Assembly: GCA_005884685.1 (NCBI GenBank)
Contig: VBAH01000001.1
Location: forward strand, 1 to 60,419
Direction: 5' to 3'
Length of the DNA: 60,419 bases
Origin: Alphaproteobacteria bacterium
Lineage (GTDB): Bacteria > Pseudomonadota > Alphaproteobacteria > Rhizobiales > Xanthobacteraceae
Shown here piece after piece: positions 1 to 6,999 of this stretch. Both the position numbers and the translations under genes were made by a program. The stretch's first letter is position 1. The number at the start of each line of letters is the position of its first letter. A model generated the notes under the pieces. The model saw only the letters and a program-made list of their open reading frames with translations. It was not told the origin of the DNA and did not search any database.

Positions 1-126
1 ATCGACAATATCGTCGGCCGCGCCGAGATCATCTTTTTCTCGGTCGGGGATGGGGAGCCGGCCTGGAAAGTGTGGCGCTGGCCGTGGGTCGTGCGTTGGG
101 ACAGGCTGTTCACGATCGTTCGATGA
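1..126 (+). CDS. lepB: Signal peptidase I, C-terminal end (partial)
   Basis: The reading frame is open from the first base and stops at 126, giving 41 residues that begin IDNIVGRAEIIFFSV and end RWDRLFTIVR. The VGRA-x-IIFFS stretch followed by a Trp-rich tail matches the C-terminus of alphaproteobacterial signal peptidase I, the inner-membrane serine protease that removes signal peptides of Sec and Tat exported proteins. The catalytic Ser/Lys part lies outside the window. Its stop overlaps the rnc start (ATGA), and lepB-rnc-era is a conserved order, which supports the assignment. Only a tail is visible, so identity rests on that tail plus context. Confidence 0.8.
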   Translation: MDNIVGRAEIIFFSVGDGEPAWKVWRWPWVVRWDRLFTIVR

Positions 127-845
127 GCCGCAAGGCGAAGAGCACCCAGGCGCGCGAGGAGCTCGAAACCCGGATCGGCTACACCTTTGCCGACGCGACG
201 ATCCTCGACCGCGCGCTGACGCACATCTCGGCCGCCTCGCCAAAGCAGGGACGCGGCGGCAGCTATCAGCGGCTCGAATTCCTCGGCGACCATGTGCTTG
301 GCCTTGCGGTTTCCGACATGCTCTATCGCGCCTTCCCGAAGGCCGACGAGGGCGAGCTGTCGCGCCGGCTCGCCGATCTGGTGCGGCGCGAGACCTGCGC
401 GGATGTGGCGCGTGCGCTCGATCTCGGGGCGGCGCTGCGCCTTGGCTCCTCGGAGTCGAACGCGGGCGGGCGCCGCCGCCTGGCGACACTGGCCGACGTA
501 TGCGAGGCGCTGATTGGGGCGGTGTTCGTCGATGGCGGCTATCCGGCCGCGGCCACGCTGATCGAGCGGCTATGGCGCGAGCGCATGCTCACGCCGGTGC
601 GGCCGTTGCGCGATCCGAAGACCATGCTGCAGGAATGGGCGCAGGGGCGCGGCCTGCCGACGCCGGCCTATCGCGAGGTGGAGCGCAAGGGACCGCACCA
701 CAATCCGGAATTCCGCGTGGCGGTGGATGTGCCCGCGCTGCAGCCGGCCGAGGGGATCGGCCGCTCCAAGCGCGCTGCCGAGCAGGCCGCCGCAGCCGCA
801 ATGCTCACCCGCGAAGGCGTGCGTCTGGACGCGGCGAATGGCTGA
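123..845 (+). CDS. rnc: Ribonuclease III
   Basis: Encodes 240 residues. RNase III cuts double-stranded RNA in rRNA precursors and regulatory duplexes in the cytoplasm. The endonuclease domain comes first; the signature helix LEFLGDHVLG lies at residues 51-60 with E52 and D56, followed by RRLADLVRRE and the second acidic cluster in DVCEALIGAVFVDGG. A double-stranded RNA-binding domain follows from about residue 155 (KTMLQEWAQ, GPHHNPEF, GRSKRAAEQAAA). I chose the ATG at 123 because it overlaps the lepB stop in an ATGA junction and gives the usual family length; the upstream in-frame ATG at 72 lies inside lepB. It is translationally coupled to era downstream. Confidence 0.95.
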   Translation: MSRKAKSTQAREELETRIGYTFADATILDRALTHISAASPKQGRGGSYQRLEFLGDHVLGLAVSDMLYRAFPKADEGELSRRLADLVRRETCADVARALDLGAALRLGSSESNAGGRRRLATLADVCEALIGAVFVDGGYPAAATLIERLWRERMLTPVRPLRDPKTMLQEWAQGRGLPTPAYREVERKGPHHNPEFRVAVDVPALQPAEGIGRSKRAAEQAAAAAMLTREGVRLDAANG

Positions 846-1743
846 GAAGCAACGCCGCTGCGGCTTCATCGCGCTGGTCGGTGCGCCCAATACGGGCAAG
901 TCCACCCTCACCAACGCGCTGGTGGGCTCCAAGGTCAGCATCGTCAGCCGCAAGGTGCAGACCACGCGCGCATTGATGCGCGGGATCGCCATGCACGGCG
1001 ATGCGCAACTCGTTTTCATGGACACGCCCGGTATCTTCAGCCCCCGCCGGCGGCTCGACCGCGCGATGGTCACGACGGCATGGGGCGGCGCGCATGACGC
1101 CGATATCGTGGTGCTGCTGATCGACGCCAAGAGGGGGATCGACGAGAATGCCGAGGCGATATTGGAGAAGCTTTCCGAGCTGAAACAATCGAAAGTGCTG
1201 GTGCTCAATAAGATCGATCTGGTCGATAAGTCCGCGCTGCTGTCGATGGTGCAGAGGGTGAACGCGAAAGCGAAGTTCGACGCGACCTTCATGGTGTCGG
1301 CGCTGACCGGCGATGGGGTCGAGGCGCTGAAACCCTGGCTTGCCGAGCACTCGCCGGCTGGTCCGTGGCATTATCCCGAGGACCAGATTTCGGATGCGCC
1401 GATGCGTAGCCTCGCCGCGGAGATCACGCGCGAGAAGCTGTTCGACCGGCTGCACCAGGAATTGCCCTATCATGCGACCGTCGAGACGGATGTGTGGAAG
1501 GAGCTGCGCGACGGCTCGGCGCGCATCGAGCAGACGATCTATGTGGAGCGCGAAAGCCAGCGCAAGATCGTGCTCGGCAAGGGCGGCACGACGATCAAGG
1601 CGGTCGGAGCGGAGGCGCGCAAGGAAATCGCGGAACTGATCGAGCAGAAAGTGCACCTGTTCCTGTTCGTGAAGGTGCGCGCGGGCTGGGGCGACGATCC
1701 GGAGCGCTACCGCAGCATGGGGCTGGAGTTTCCCCCGGAGTGA
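838..1743 (+). CDS. era: GTPase Era
   Basis: Encodes 301 residues, the normal Era length. Era is an essential GTPase that binds the 3' end of 16S rRNA and helps mature the 30S subunit. G1 is GAPNTGKS (residues 15-22), G3 is DTPG, G4 is NKID, and the KH RNA-binding domain with GKGGTTIKAVG lies near the C-terminus, ending in the typical GLEFPPE. The ATG at 838 overlaps the last 8 bases of rnc, so the genes are probably translationally coupled. The GTPase, RNase III and the following recO form the classic rnc-era-recO group. Confidence 0.96.
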   Translation: MAEKQRRCGFIALVGAPNTGKSTLTNALVGSKVSIVSRKVQTTRALMRGIAMHGDAQLVFMDTPGIFSPRRRLDRAMVTTAWGGAHDADIVVLLIDAKRGIDENAEAILEKLSELKQSKVLVLNKIDLVDKSALLSMVQRVNAKAKFDATFMVSALTGDGVEALKPWLAEHSPAGPWHYPEDQISDAPMRSLAAEITREKLFDRLHQELPYHATVETDVWKELRDGSARIEQTIYVERESQRKIVLGKGGTTIKAVGAEARKEIAELIEQKVHLFLFVKVRAGWGDDPERYRSMGLEFPPE

Positions 1744-1748
1744 AGTGG

Positions 1749-2816
1749 ATGGCCGGACGACTGTCGTTCAATCGGGTCCATTTCCTCGCAGCGCTTGCGC
1801 TTGCGGTCGGGATGAAGCCGGCAAGTGCGCAAGATGTGCCGCAACTCCAAAGCAACCAGGCTTACGTCGAGGACGTCTCGCGTGCGACGACACTGGACGT
1901 GAACGATCCGATGGCGGTGTTCGGCTTCGTGATGTCGAAGCTGCCCGAGCGTGTGAAGGTCTACCCGACCGAGAACTATTACTACTTCGGCTTCATGCAT
2001 AACGGCATCCGCTATGCCGGCAACATCCGGCTCGACGCCAGCAACCGCGACGACGGGAAGGTGATCTTCGCCTATTTCGAGGACACCTCGCAGTGGTACG
2101 ACGACGCACCCGTTCAGCATGCAATTCTGGACGCAGCGCAAGGCATTACAGTGGAAAAGGTCGAGCCGCTGGTTTATCGCATCACCTATCAGGGCAAGAG
2201 CGTGGTGTTCGCGCTCAATGATTTACGCAATGTGAAGCCACCGGCGACCGCGCTCGGACCGGATGAGACCTTCATCGGGCCCATCTTCGATGAGTCAGCG
2301 ATCCGCTTCTTTCTCGTCTACAATCCGAAGCTCAAGATCTTCCACTACCTGCTCGATGAAACCGAAAAGGTCGCCGACTCGTTCTTTCCCGCGAAGAAGT
2401 CGGATCGTATCCTGATCGGCAAACGCACCGGCTTTGCCTTCTACAAGGATCACCGGCGCGACCGAAAGATCCTGATCGGCGCGTTTGCGGGAAACATCCA
2501 GGCCAACAATTATTTCGACGGCCCATTCGATCAGCTGCCGGACAACTTCATCGAGGGGGACGCGCTGCGGCAGGCGATCCTGCAGGTGCAGCCGGCGCTC
2601 AAAGGCCAGATCGACCGCTTCGGGGCGGCGCCGGACGGCAGCATCCGCTTCATGATCGGGCCATATCTGCCGTATCAGGCGATTACCGATCTCGACCCGA
2701 TCCACGCCTGCGCCCAGAAGAAACAGAAGCAGCCGGATTACTATCGCTGCTTCGTCACCGACGACGAATCCGGTGGTATGGTGGCGCCGCGGCCGAACAA
2801 GCGCAGGCCGAGATAG
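1749..2816 (+). CDS. Conserved secreted protein of unknown function
   Basis: Encodes 355 residues. The first about 27 residues form a Sec signal peptide (hydrophobic [10 protein letters not shown] then KPASA|QD), so the mature protein should be periplasmic. I recognise no catalytic motif. The mature part is rich in aromatic beta-strand-like segments ([33 protein letters not shown]) and has a pair of cysteines near the end ([15 protein letters not shown]). It sits between era and recO in the same direction, 5 bases after the era stop. A GTG at 1740 overlapping the era stop is an alternative start that adds three residues. The product is inferred only from sequence features; the role is unknown. 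Confidence 0.85.
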   Translation: MAGRLSFNRVHFLAALALAVGMKPASAQDVPQLQSNQAYVEDVSRATTLDVNDPMAVFGFVMSKLPERVKVYPTENYYYFGFMHNGIRYAGNIRLDASNRDDGKVIFAYFEDTSQWYDDAPVQHAILDAAQGITVEKVEPLVYRITYQGKSVVFALNDLRNVKPPATALGPDETFIGPIFDESAIRFFLVYNPKLKIFHYLLDETEKVADSFFPAKKSDRILIGKRTGFAFYKDHRRDRKILIGAFAGNIQANNYFDGPFDQLPDNFIEGDALRQAILQVQPALKGQIDRFGAAPDGSIRFMIGPYLPYQAITDLDPIHACAQKKQKQPDYYRCFVTDDESGGMVAPRPNKRRPR

Positions 2817-2832
2817 CAGGCCAGATAACCGG

Positions 2833-3573
2833 ATGGACTGGACCGACGAAGGCATCGTGCTGGGCGTACGCCGGCATGGCGAGACGAACGCCATCCTGGA
2901 GGTGATGACGCGCGCGCACGGGCGCCATCTCGGGCTGGTGCGGGGAGGGAGCGGCTCACGCATGCGCCCGGTGCTGCAACCGGGCAACACCGTGCGCGTC
3001 ACCTGGCGCGCGCGGCTCGACGAGCATCTCGGTCATTATGTGGTGGAGGGCCTGCGGCTGCGGGCAGGCGAATTCATGATCGCGGCGCATGCGGCCTACG
3101 GCGTGACGCATCTGGCGGCGCTCTGCCGCCTGTTGCCGGAGCGCGATCCGCATGAGCAGGTGCACGACACGCTCGCCGAGGTCCTCGATCATCTGGCGCA
3201 TCGCGCCCTTGCTGCCGCGCTGATCGCGCGGTTCGAGCTGCAGATGCTCACGGAATTCGGCTTCGGGCTCGATCTCGACCAATGCGCCGCGACCGGCGCG
3301 ACTGCCGATCTGATTTACGTTTCGCCGAAATCCGGCCGTGCGGTGTCGCGCACCGCGGGGGAGCCCTGGCAGGACCGCATGCTGCGGTTGCCGGCATTCC
3401 TGCGCGGCGAATTCGAGAATGAACCGGCCGCGGACGAGCTGAGCGACGCGTTCGCGCTCACCGGGTTTTTCCTCGAACGCCACGTGCTCGAACCGCGCGG
3501 GCTGCCGATGCATGACGCGCGCGCAAGCTTCATCAACGCCGTCCTGCGCGCCGCGACGCGCGCGGCCTCATAG
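2833..3573 (+). CDS. recO: DNA repair protein RecO
   Basis: Encodes 246 residues. RecO loads RecA onto SSB-coated single-stranded DNA in the RecFOR gap-repair pathway. The N-terminal OB-fold begins [18 protein letters not shown], typical for the family, and continues through [10 protein letters not shown]; the helical C-terminal domain contains [22 protein letters not shown]. Only one cysteine remains where some RecO proteins have a Cys4 zinc site, so this copy probably does not bind zinc. The start at 2833 was chosen for the conserved N-terminus; it follows the previous gene by 16 bases. A hairpin terminator follows the stop. Confidence 0.94.
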   Translation: MDWTDEGIVLGVRRHGETNAILEVMTRAHGRHLGLVRGGSGSRMRPVLQPGNTVRVTWRARLDEHLGHYVVEGLRLRAGEFMIAAHAAYGVTHLAALCRLLPERDPHEQVHDTLAEVLDHLAHRALAAALIARFELQMLTEFGFGLDLDQCAATGATADLIYVSPKSGRAVSRTAGEPWQDRMLRLPAFLRGEFENEPAADELSDAFALTGFFLERHVLEPRGLPMHDARASFINAVLRAATRAAS

Positions 3574-3578
3574 CAAAC

Positions 3579-3598
3579 GGGCGGCCCGAAGGCCGCCC
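3579..3598. terminator. Bidirectional hairpin terminator between recO and a convergent gene
   Basis: GGGCGGCC (3579-3586), loop CGAA, GGCCGCCC (3591-3598): a perfect 8-bp GC stem with a stable tetraloop between two converging genes. The U-tract is poor on both strands, so termination strength is uncertain. Confidence 0.6.
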
Positions 3599-3613
3599 GG
3601 CGCAATTCCCGGT

Positions 3614-4027
3614 CTAATGGCGGCGAACGCCGCCGCCGCCGCCGCCGCCGCCGCCCATCCGCGGACCGCCCATGCGCGGGCCTGCACCCATGCGGGGGCC
3701 AACCGCGCGCATGCCCGGACCGCCGATGCGACGGCCGGCGCCCACGCGGAAGCCGGGGCCACCACCGCGCCACCCGCGCCAGCCAATCGGGCCGCCCCAA
3801 CCGTAGCCGGTGCGATAGGCATAACCGCACCAGTAGAAGCCGGGGCCATGCCAGCCGTCCGGGTACCAGCAGTAATTGCGGCCGAGATAGACGAACTGGG
3901 TCTTCTCGACCGCGCTCATGCGGTCGGCCGCGTCGCCGAGTCCGCCGCTCAGTGGCATTGCTTCGGCTTTGCCGAGCACGAACACGCTCGCCGCAATCGC
4001 GGCGATCGTCAGAATGGATTTGCGCAT
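3614..4027 (-). CDS. Small secreted Gly/Arg/Met-rich protein
   Basis: Encodes 137 residues. A clear signal peptide (MRKSILTIAAIAASVFVLGKAEA) precedes a mature part with two cysteines in an aromatic segment (NYCWYPDGWHGPGFYWCGYA). A low-complexity tail of RMGGPRMGGGG type ends in VRRH. This arrangement is common in small exported proteins of Bradyrhizobium relatives, but no function is established that I can name. The ATG at 4027 is chosen because it starts the signal peptide; a longer reading frame reaches 4087 without a plausible secretion signal at its front. It faces recO and shares the hairpin at 3579-3598. Confidence 0.8.
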   Translation of the reverse strand: MRKSILTIAAIAASVFVLGKAEAMPLSGGLGDAADRMSAVEKTQFVYLGRNYCWYPDGWHGPGFYWCGYAYRTGYGWGGPIGWRGWRGGGPGFRVGAGRRIGGPGMRAVGPRMGAGPRMGGPRMGGGGGGGGGVRRH

Positions 4028-4167
4028 GCTTCTCTCCGGTTTGAGTCGTGGACGCGACTCGGGATCTTCCTCCAGCACCGGGCTCACAGGCTGAAAGCCA
4101 GGTGCGACGCAAAATTGAGGCCGGCCGCTTGCGCGACCGGCCCGATTACCTCATGCCACAGGGGCGC

Positions 4168-4431
4168 TCACCAGCAGGGACGCATCCGGCTCGAGTACGG
4201 ACGATGGCACAGGCGGCGCACGCCGCGGCTGCCCCAGCGCCAGTGACCACCACCACCACCCCAACGACGGCCGCCGGAGCCCCAGCGCCAATGCTGCACG
4301 GTTTCGAGCGGGCTTGCCGCATTCGCCGCGTCATTGATCGCGGCGCCGTTGATCGGTGCTGCCGAGACGCTGGCGCTGCCCGCGAGTCCGACGCCTGCCG
4401 CAAGCAGCATCGCTAAAAGAATTCCACGCAT
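4168..4431 (-). CDS. Small secreted Gly/Trp/Arg-rich protein
   Basis: Encodes 87 residues with a signal peptide (MRGILLAMLLAAGVGLAGSASVSA|AP) and a short mature region. An acidic/Ala stretch is followed by HWRWGSGGRRWGGGGG repeats and a C-terminal CHRPYSSRMRPCW with two cysteines. Composition resembles the neighbour at 3614-4027, suggesting two members of one family of basic, aromatic, glycine-rich exported proteins. No function can be assigned. It lies on the minus strand, divergent from parC across a 303-base spacer. Confidence 0.75.
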   Translation of the reverse strand: MRGILLAMLLAAGVGLAGSASVSAAPINGAAINDAANAASPLETVQHWRWGSGGRRWGGGGGHWRWGSRGVRRLCHRPYSSRMRPCW

Positions 4432-4734
4432 TGAAGTCTCCTCTCCTGGTTGGGGATATCCGCGACCGACGGAATTATGGGCGATCCACCAAATTTTCTT
4501 CCCCTCCGTCCATCATGCGACCTTAAAGCAGTCCGACAAGACCGGTCGTTGACTGCAGTCAACTTCCCACCGGCCAATTCGTTTCACTTGAACGGCGCAT
4601 GTGACCGTACGATCGATTGCAGACTTTACAAGTGTTCGCCTGCGATACGCCAAGGTAATTTGAGAATTACGAAGCTTTCGTGGCCAAGTTGTTCATCTGT
4701 TGTTCATCGCCGCGGCGCGCAGTAACGGTCAATC
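4432..4734. other. Divergent spacer between a secreted-protein gene and parC
   Basis: About 300 bases without a gene, visibly less GC-rich than the coding DNA. The only structured element I see is the perfect palindrome at 4548-4563 (listed separately). I see no strong ribosome binding site directly before parC. Promoters for both flanking genes must lie here. Confidence 0.6.
4548..4563. promoter_or_regulatory. 16-bp perfect palindrome, candidate operator
   Basis: GTTGACTGCAGTCAAC is identical to its own reverse complement. It lies in the divergent spacer between the secreted-protein gene (start 4431) and parC (start 4735). Its size and perfect dyad fit a homodimeric helix-turn-helix regulator site, and TTGAC could also overlap a -35 element. 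The regulator is unknown. Confidence 0.4.
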
Positions 4735-6978
4735 ATGGGCAAACAACTGATTCCCCCCGAGCGGGGCGAAGTTCAGGAGATCGCACTGCGGGAGGCGCTC
4801 GAGGAGCGCTATCTCGCCTATGCGCTGTCCACCATCATGCACCGCGCGCTGCCCGACGCGCGCGACGGGCTCAAGCCCGTGCACCGGCGCATTCTGTATG
4901 GAATGCGGCTGCTGCGGCTTGATCCCGGCACCGCGCTGAAGAAATCCGCCAAGATCGTCGGCGACGTGATGGGCAATTTCCACCCGCATGGCGACCAGGC
5001 GATCTACGACGCGCTGGTGCGCCTCGCGCAGGATTTTTCCTCGCGTTTTCCGCTGGTTGATGGGCAGGGCAACTTCGGCAACATCGACGGCGATAACCCG
5101 GCCGCCATGCGCTACACCGAGGCGCGCATGACCGAGGTCGCGCGACTGCTGCTTGATGGCATCGACGAGGATGCAGCAGACTTCCGGCCGAGCTACGATG
5201 GCCAGTCGGAAGAGCCTGTCGTGCTGCCCGCCGCATTCCCCAATCTGCTGGCGAACGGCTCGCAGGGCATTGCGGTCGGCATGGCGACCTCGATCCCGCC
5301 GCACAATGCCGCCGAGCTATGCGAAGCAGCGCTGCACCTGATCGACAATCCGAATGCGCGCTCACGGACCCTGCTGAAGTACGTGCCGGGCCCGGATTTC
5401 CCGACCGGCGGCCTGATCGTCGACCCCCGCGCCGAGATCGCCGAGGCCTACACGACCGGGCGCGGCTCGTTCCGCGTGCGCGCGCGCTGGAGCCAGGAGG
5501 ACACCGGCCGCGGCACCTGGGTGGCGGTCGTCACCGAGATTCCCTGGCTGGTGCAGAAATCGCGTCTGGTCGAGCGCATGGCCGAGCTGATCAACGAGAA
5601 GAAGCTGCCGCTCGTTGCCGACGTGCGCGATGAGTCGGCCGAGGACATCCGCCTCGTGATCGAGCCGCGCGCACGCACGGTCGATCCCGCGCTGATGATG
5701 GAAAGCCTGTTCAAGCTCACCGAGCTGGAAAGCCGCATCCCGCTCAACATGAACGTGCTGATCAAGGGCAGGGTGCCGCGGGTCATCGGGCTCGCCGAGG
5801 CGCTGCGCGAATGGCTCGACCATCGCCGCGACGTGCTGGTGCGGCGCTCGAACTACCGGCTGAAGCAGATCGGCAACCGGCTCGAAGTGCTCGGCGGCTA
5901 CCTGATCGCGTATCTCAATCTCGATCGCGTGATCAAGATCATCCGCACCGAGGACGAGCCGAAGCCGGTGCTGATCAAGGCGTTCAAGCTCTCCGACGTG
6001 CAGGCGGATGCAATCCTCAACATGCGGCTGCGCAACCTGCGCAAGCTCGAGGAAATGGAGATCCGCAAGGAAGACAAGGGTCTGCGCGCCGAGAAGAAGA
6101 CGATCGAAGAGCTGCTCAAATCCGAAAAGAAGCAATGGGAGACGATTGCCGATCAAATCAAGGAGCTGCGCGAAAAATTCGGCAGGAAGACGCCGCTCGG
6201 CAAGCGCCGCACCGATTTCGCCGAAGCGCCCGAACACGACGAGGCCGCGATCGAGGAGGCGATGGTCGTGCGCGAGCCGATCACCGTCGTGCTATCGGAC
6301 AAGGGTTGGGTGCGCGCGCTGCGCGGGCATGTCGAGGATCTGGCGAATGTGGCGTTCAAGCAGGACGACAAGCTCAAGCTCTCGTTCTTCGCCGAGACGA
6401 CGTCGAAGCTCATGATGTTCGCCACCAACGGGCGCTTCTATACGCTGGAGGCTTCCAAGTTGCCGGGCGGGCGGGGTCACGGCGAGCCAGTGCGGCTGTT
6501 CATCGATCTCGAGCAGGAAGGCGACATCGTCACGATGTTCCCGTTCCAGGGCGGGCGGAAGTTCCTCGTCGCGAGTCATCAGGGCAGGGGCTTCCTCGTG
6601 AGCGAAGACGAAGTCCTCGGCACGACGCGCAAGGGCAAACAGGTGCTCAACGTGAAGGCGCCGGATGAAGCGGTCGCGGTCGCGGTGGTCGAGGGCGAGC
6701 AGGTCGCAAGCATCGGCGAGAACCGCAAGATGGTGATTTTCCCGATTGAGCAGTTGCCCGAGATGGCGCGCGGCTCCGGCGTGCGGCTGCAGCGCTACAA
6801 GGACGGCGGACTATCCGACGTGAAGACCTTCAACGGCGCGGAGGGCCTTGGCTGGACCGACACGGCGGGGCGCGCGTTTTCGCTGACGCTGAAGGAACTT
6901 GCCGACTGGCGCGGCAACCGCGCCGACGCCGGCAGGCTTGCGCCGAAGGGTTTCCCGCGCAGCAACAAGTTTCGGTAA
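4735..6978 (+). CDS. parC: DNA topoisomerase IV subunit A
   Basis: Encodes 747 residues, normal for alphaproteobacterial ParC. With ParE it decatenates daughter chromosomes. The breakage-reunion domain contains the quinolone-region motif [13 protein letters not shown] (residues 83-95) and the catalytic tyrosine Y127 in [11 protein letters not shown] coiled-coil region rich in Glu/Lys (about 440-490) leads into the C-terminal beta-pinwheel. The residue equivalent to the quinolone-binding serine (E. coli ParC Ser80) is glutamine (Q88). ParC rather than GyrA is favoured by the short C-terminal domain and by position next to recO. No clear Shine-Dalgarno sequence precedes the ATG. Confidence 0.95.
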   Translation: MGKQLIPPERGEVQEIALREALEERYLAYALSTIMHRALPDARDGLKPVHRRILYGMRLLRLDPGTALKKSAKIVGDVMGNFHPHGDQAIYDALVRLAQDFSSRFPLVDGQGNFGNIDGDNPAAMRYTEARMTEVARLLLDGIDEDAADFRPSYDGQSEEPVVLPAAFPNLLANGSQGIAVGMATSIPPHNAAELCEAALHLIDNPNARSRTLLKYVPGPDFPTGGLIVDPRAEIAEAYTTGRGSFRVRARWSQEDTGRGTWVAVVTEIPWLVQKSRLVERMAELINEKKLPLVADVRDESAEDIRLVIEPRARTVDPALMMESLFKLTELESRIPLNMNVLIKGRVPRVIGLAEALREWLDHRRDVLVRRSNYRLKQIGNRLEVLGGYLIAYLNLDRVIKIIRTEDEPKPVLIKAFKLSDVQADAILNMRLRNLRKLEEMEIRKEDKGLRAEKKTIEELLKSEKKQWETIADQIKELREKFGRKTPLGKRRTDFAEAPEHDEAAIEEAMVVREPITVVLSDKGWVRALRGHVEDLANVAFKQDDKLKLSFFAETTSKLMMFATNGRFYTLEASKLPGGRGHGEPVRLFIDLEQEGDIVTMFPFQGGRKFLVASHQGRGFLVSEDEVLGTTRKGKQVLNVKAPDEAVAVAVVEGEQVASIGENRKMVIFPIEQLPEMARGSGVRLQRYKDGGLSDVKTFNGAEGLGWTDTAGRAFSLTLKELADWRGNRADAGRLAPKGFPRSNKFR

Positions 6979-6999
6979 TCGCCCTTTTCTCCAGACCGC

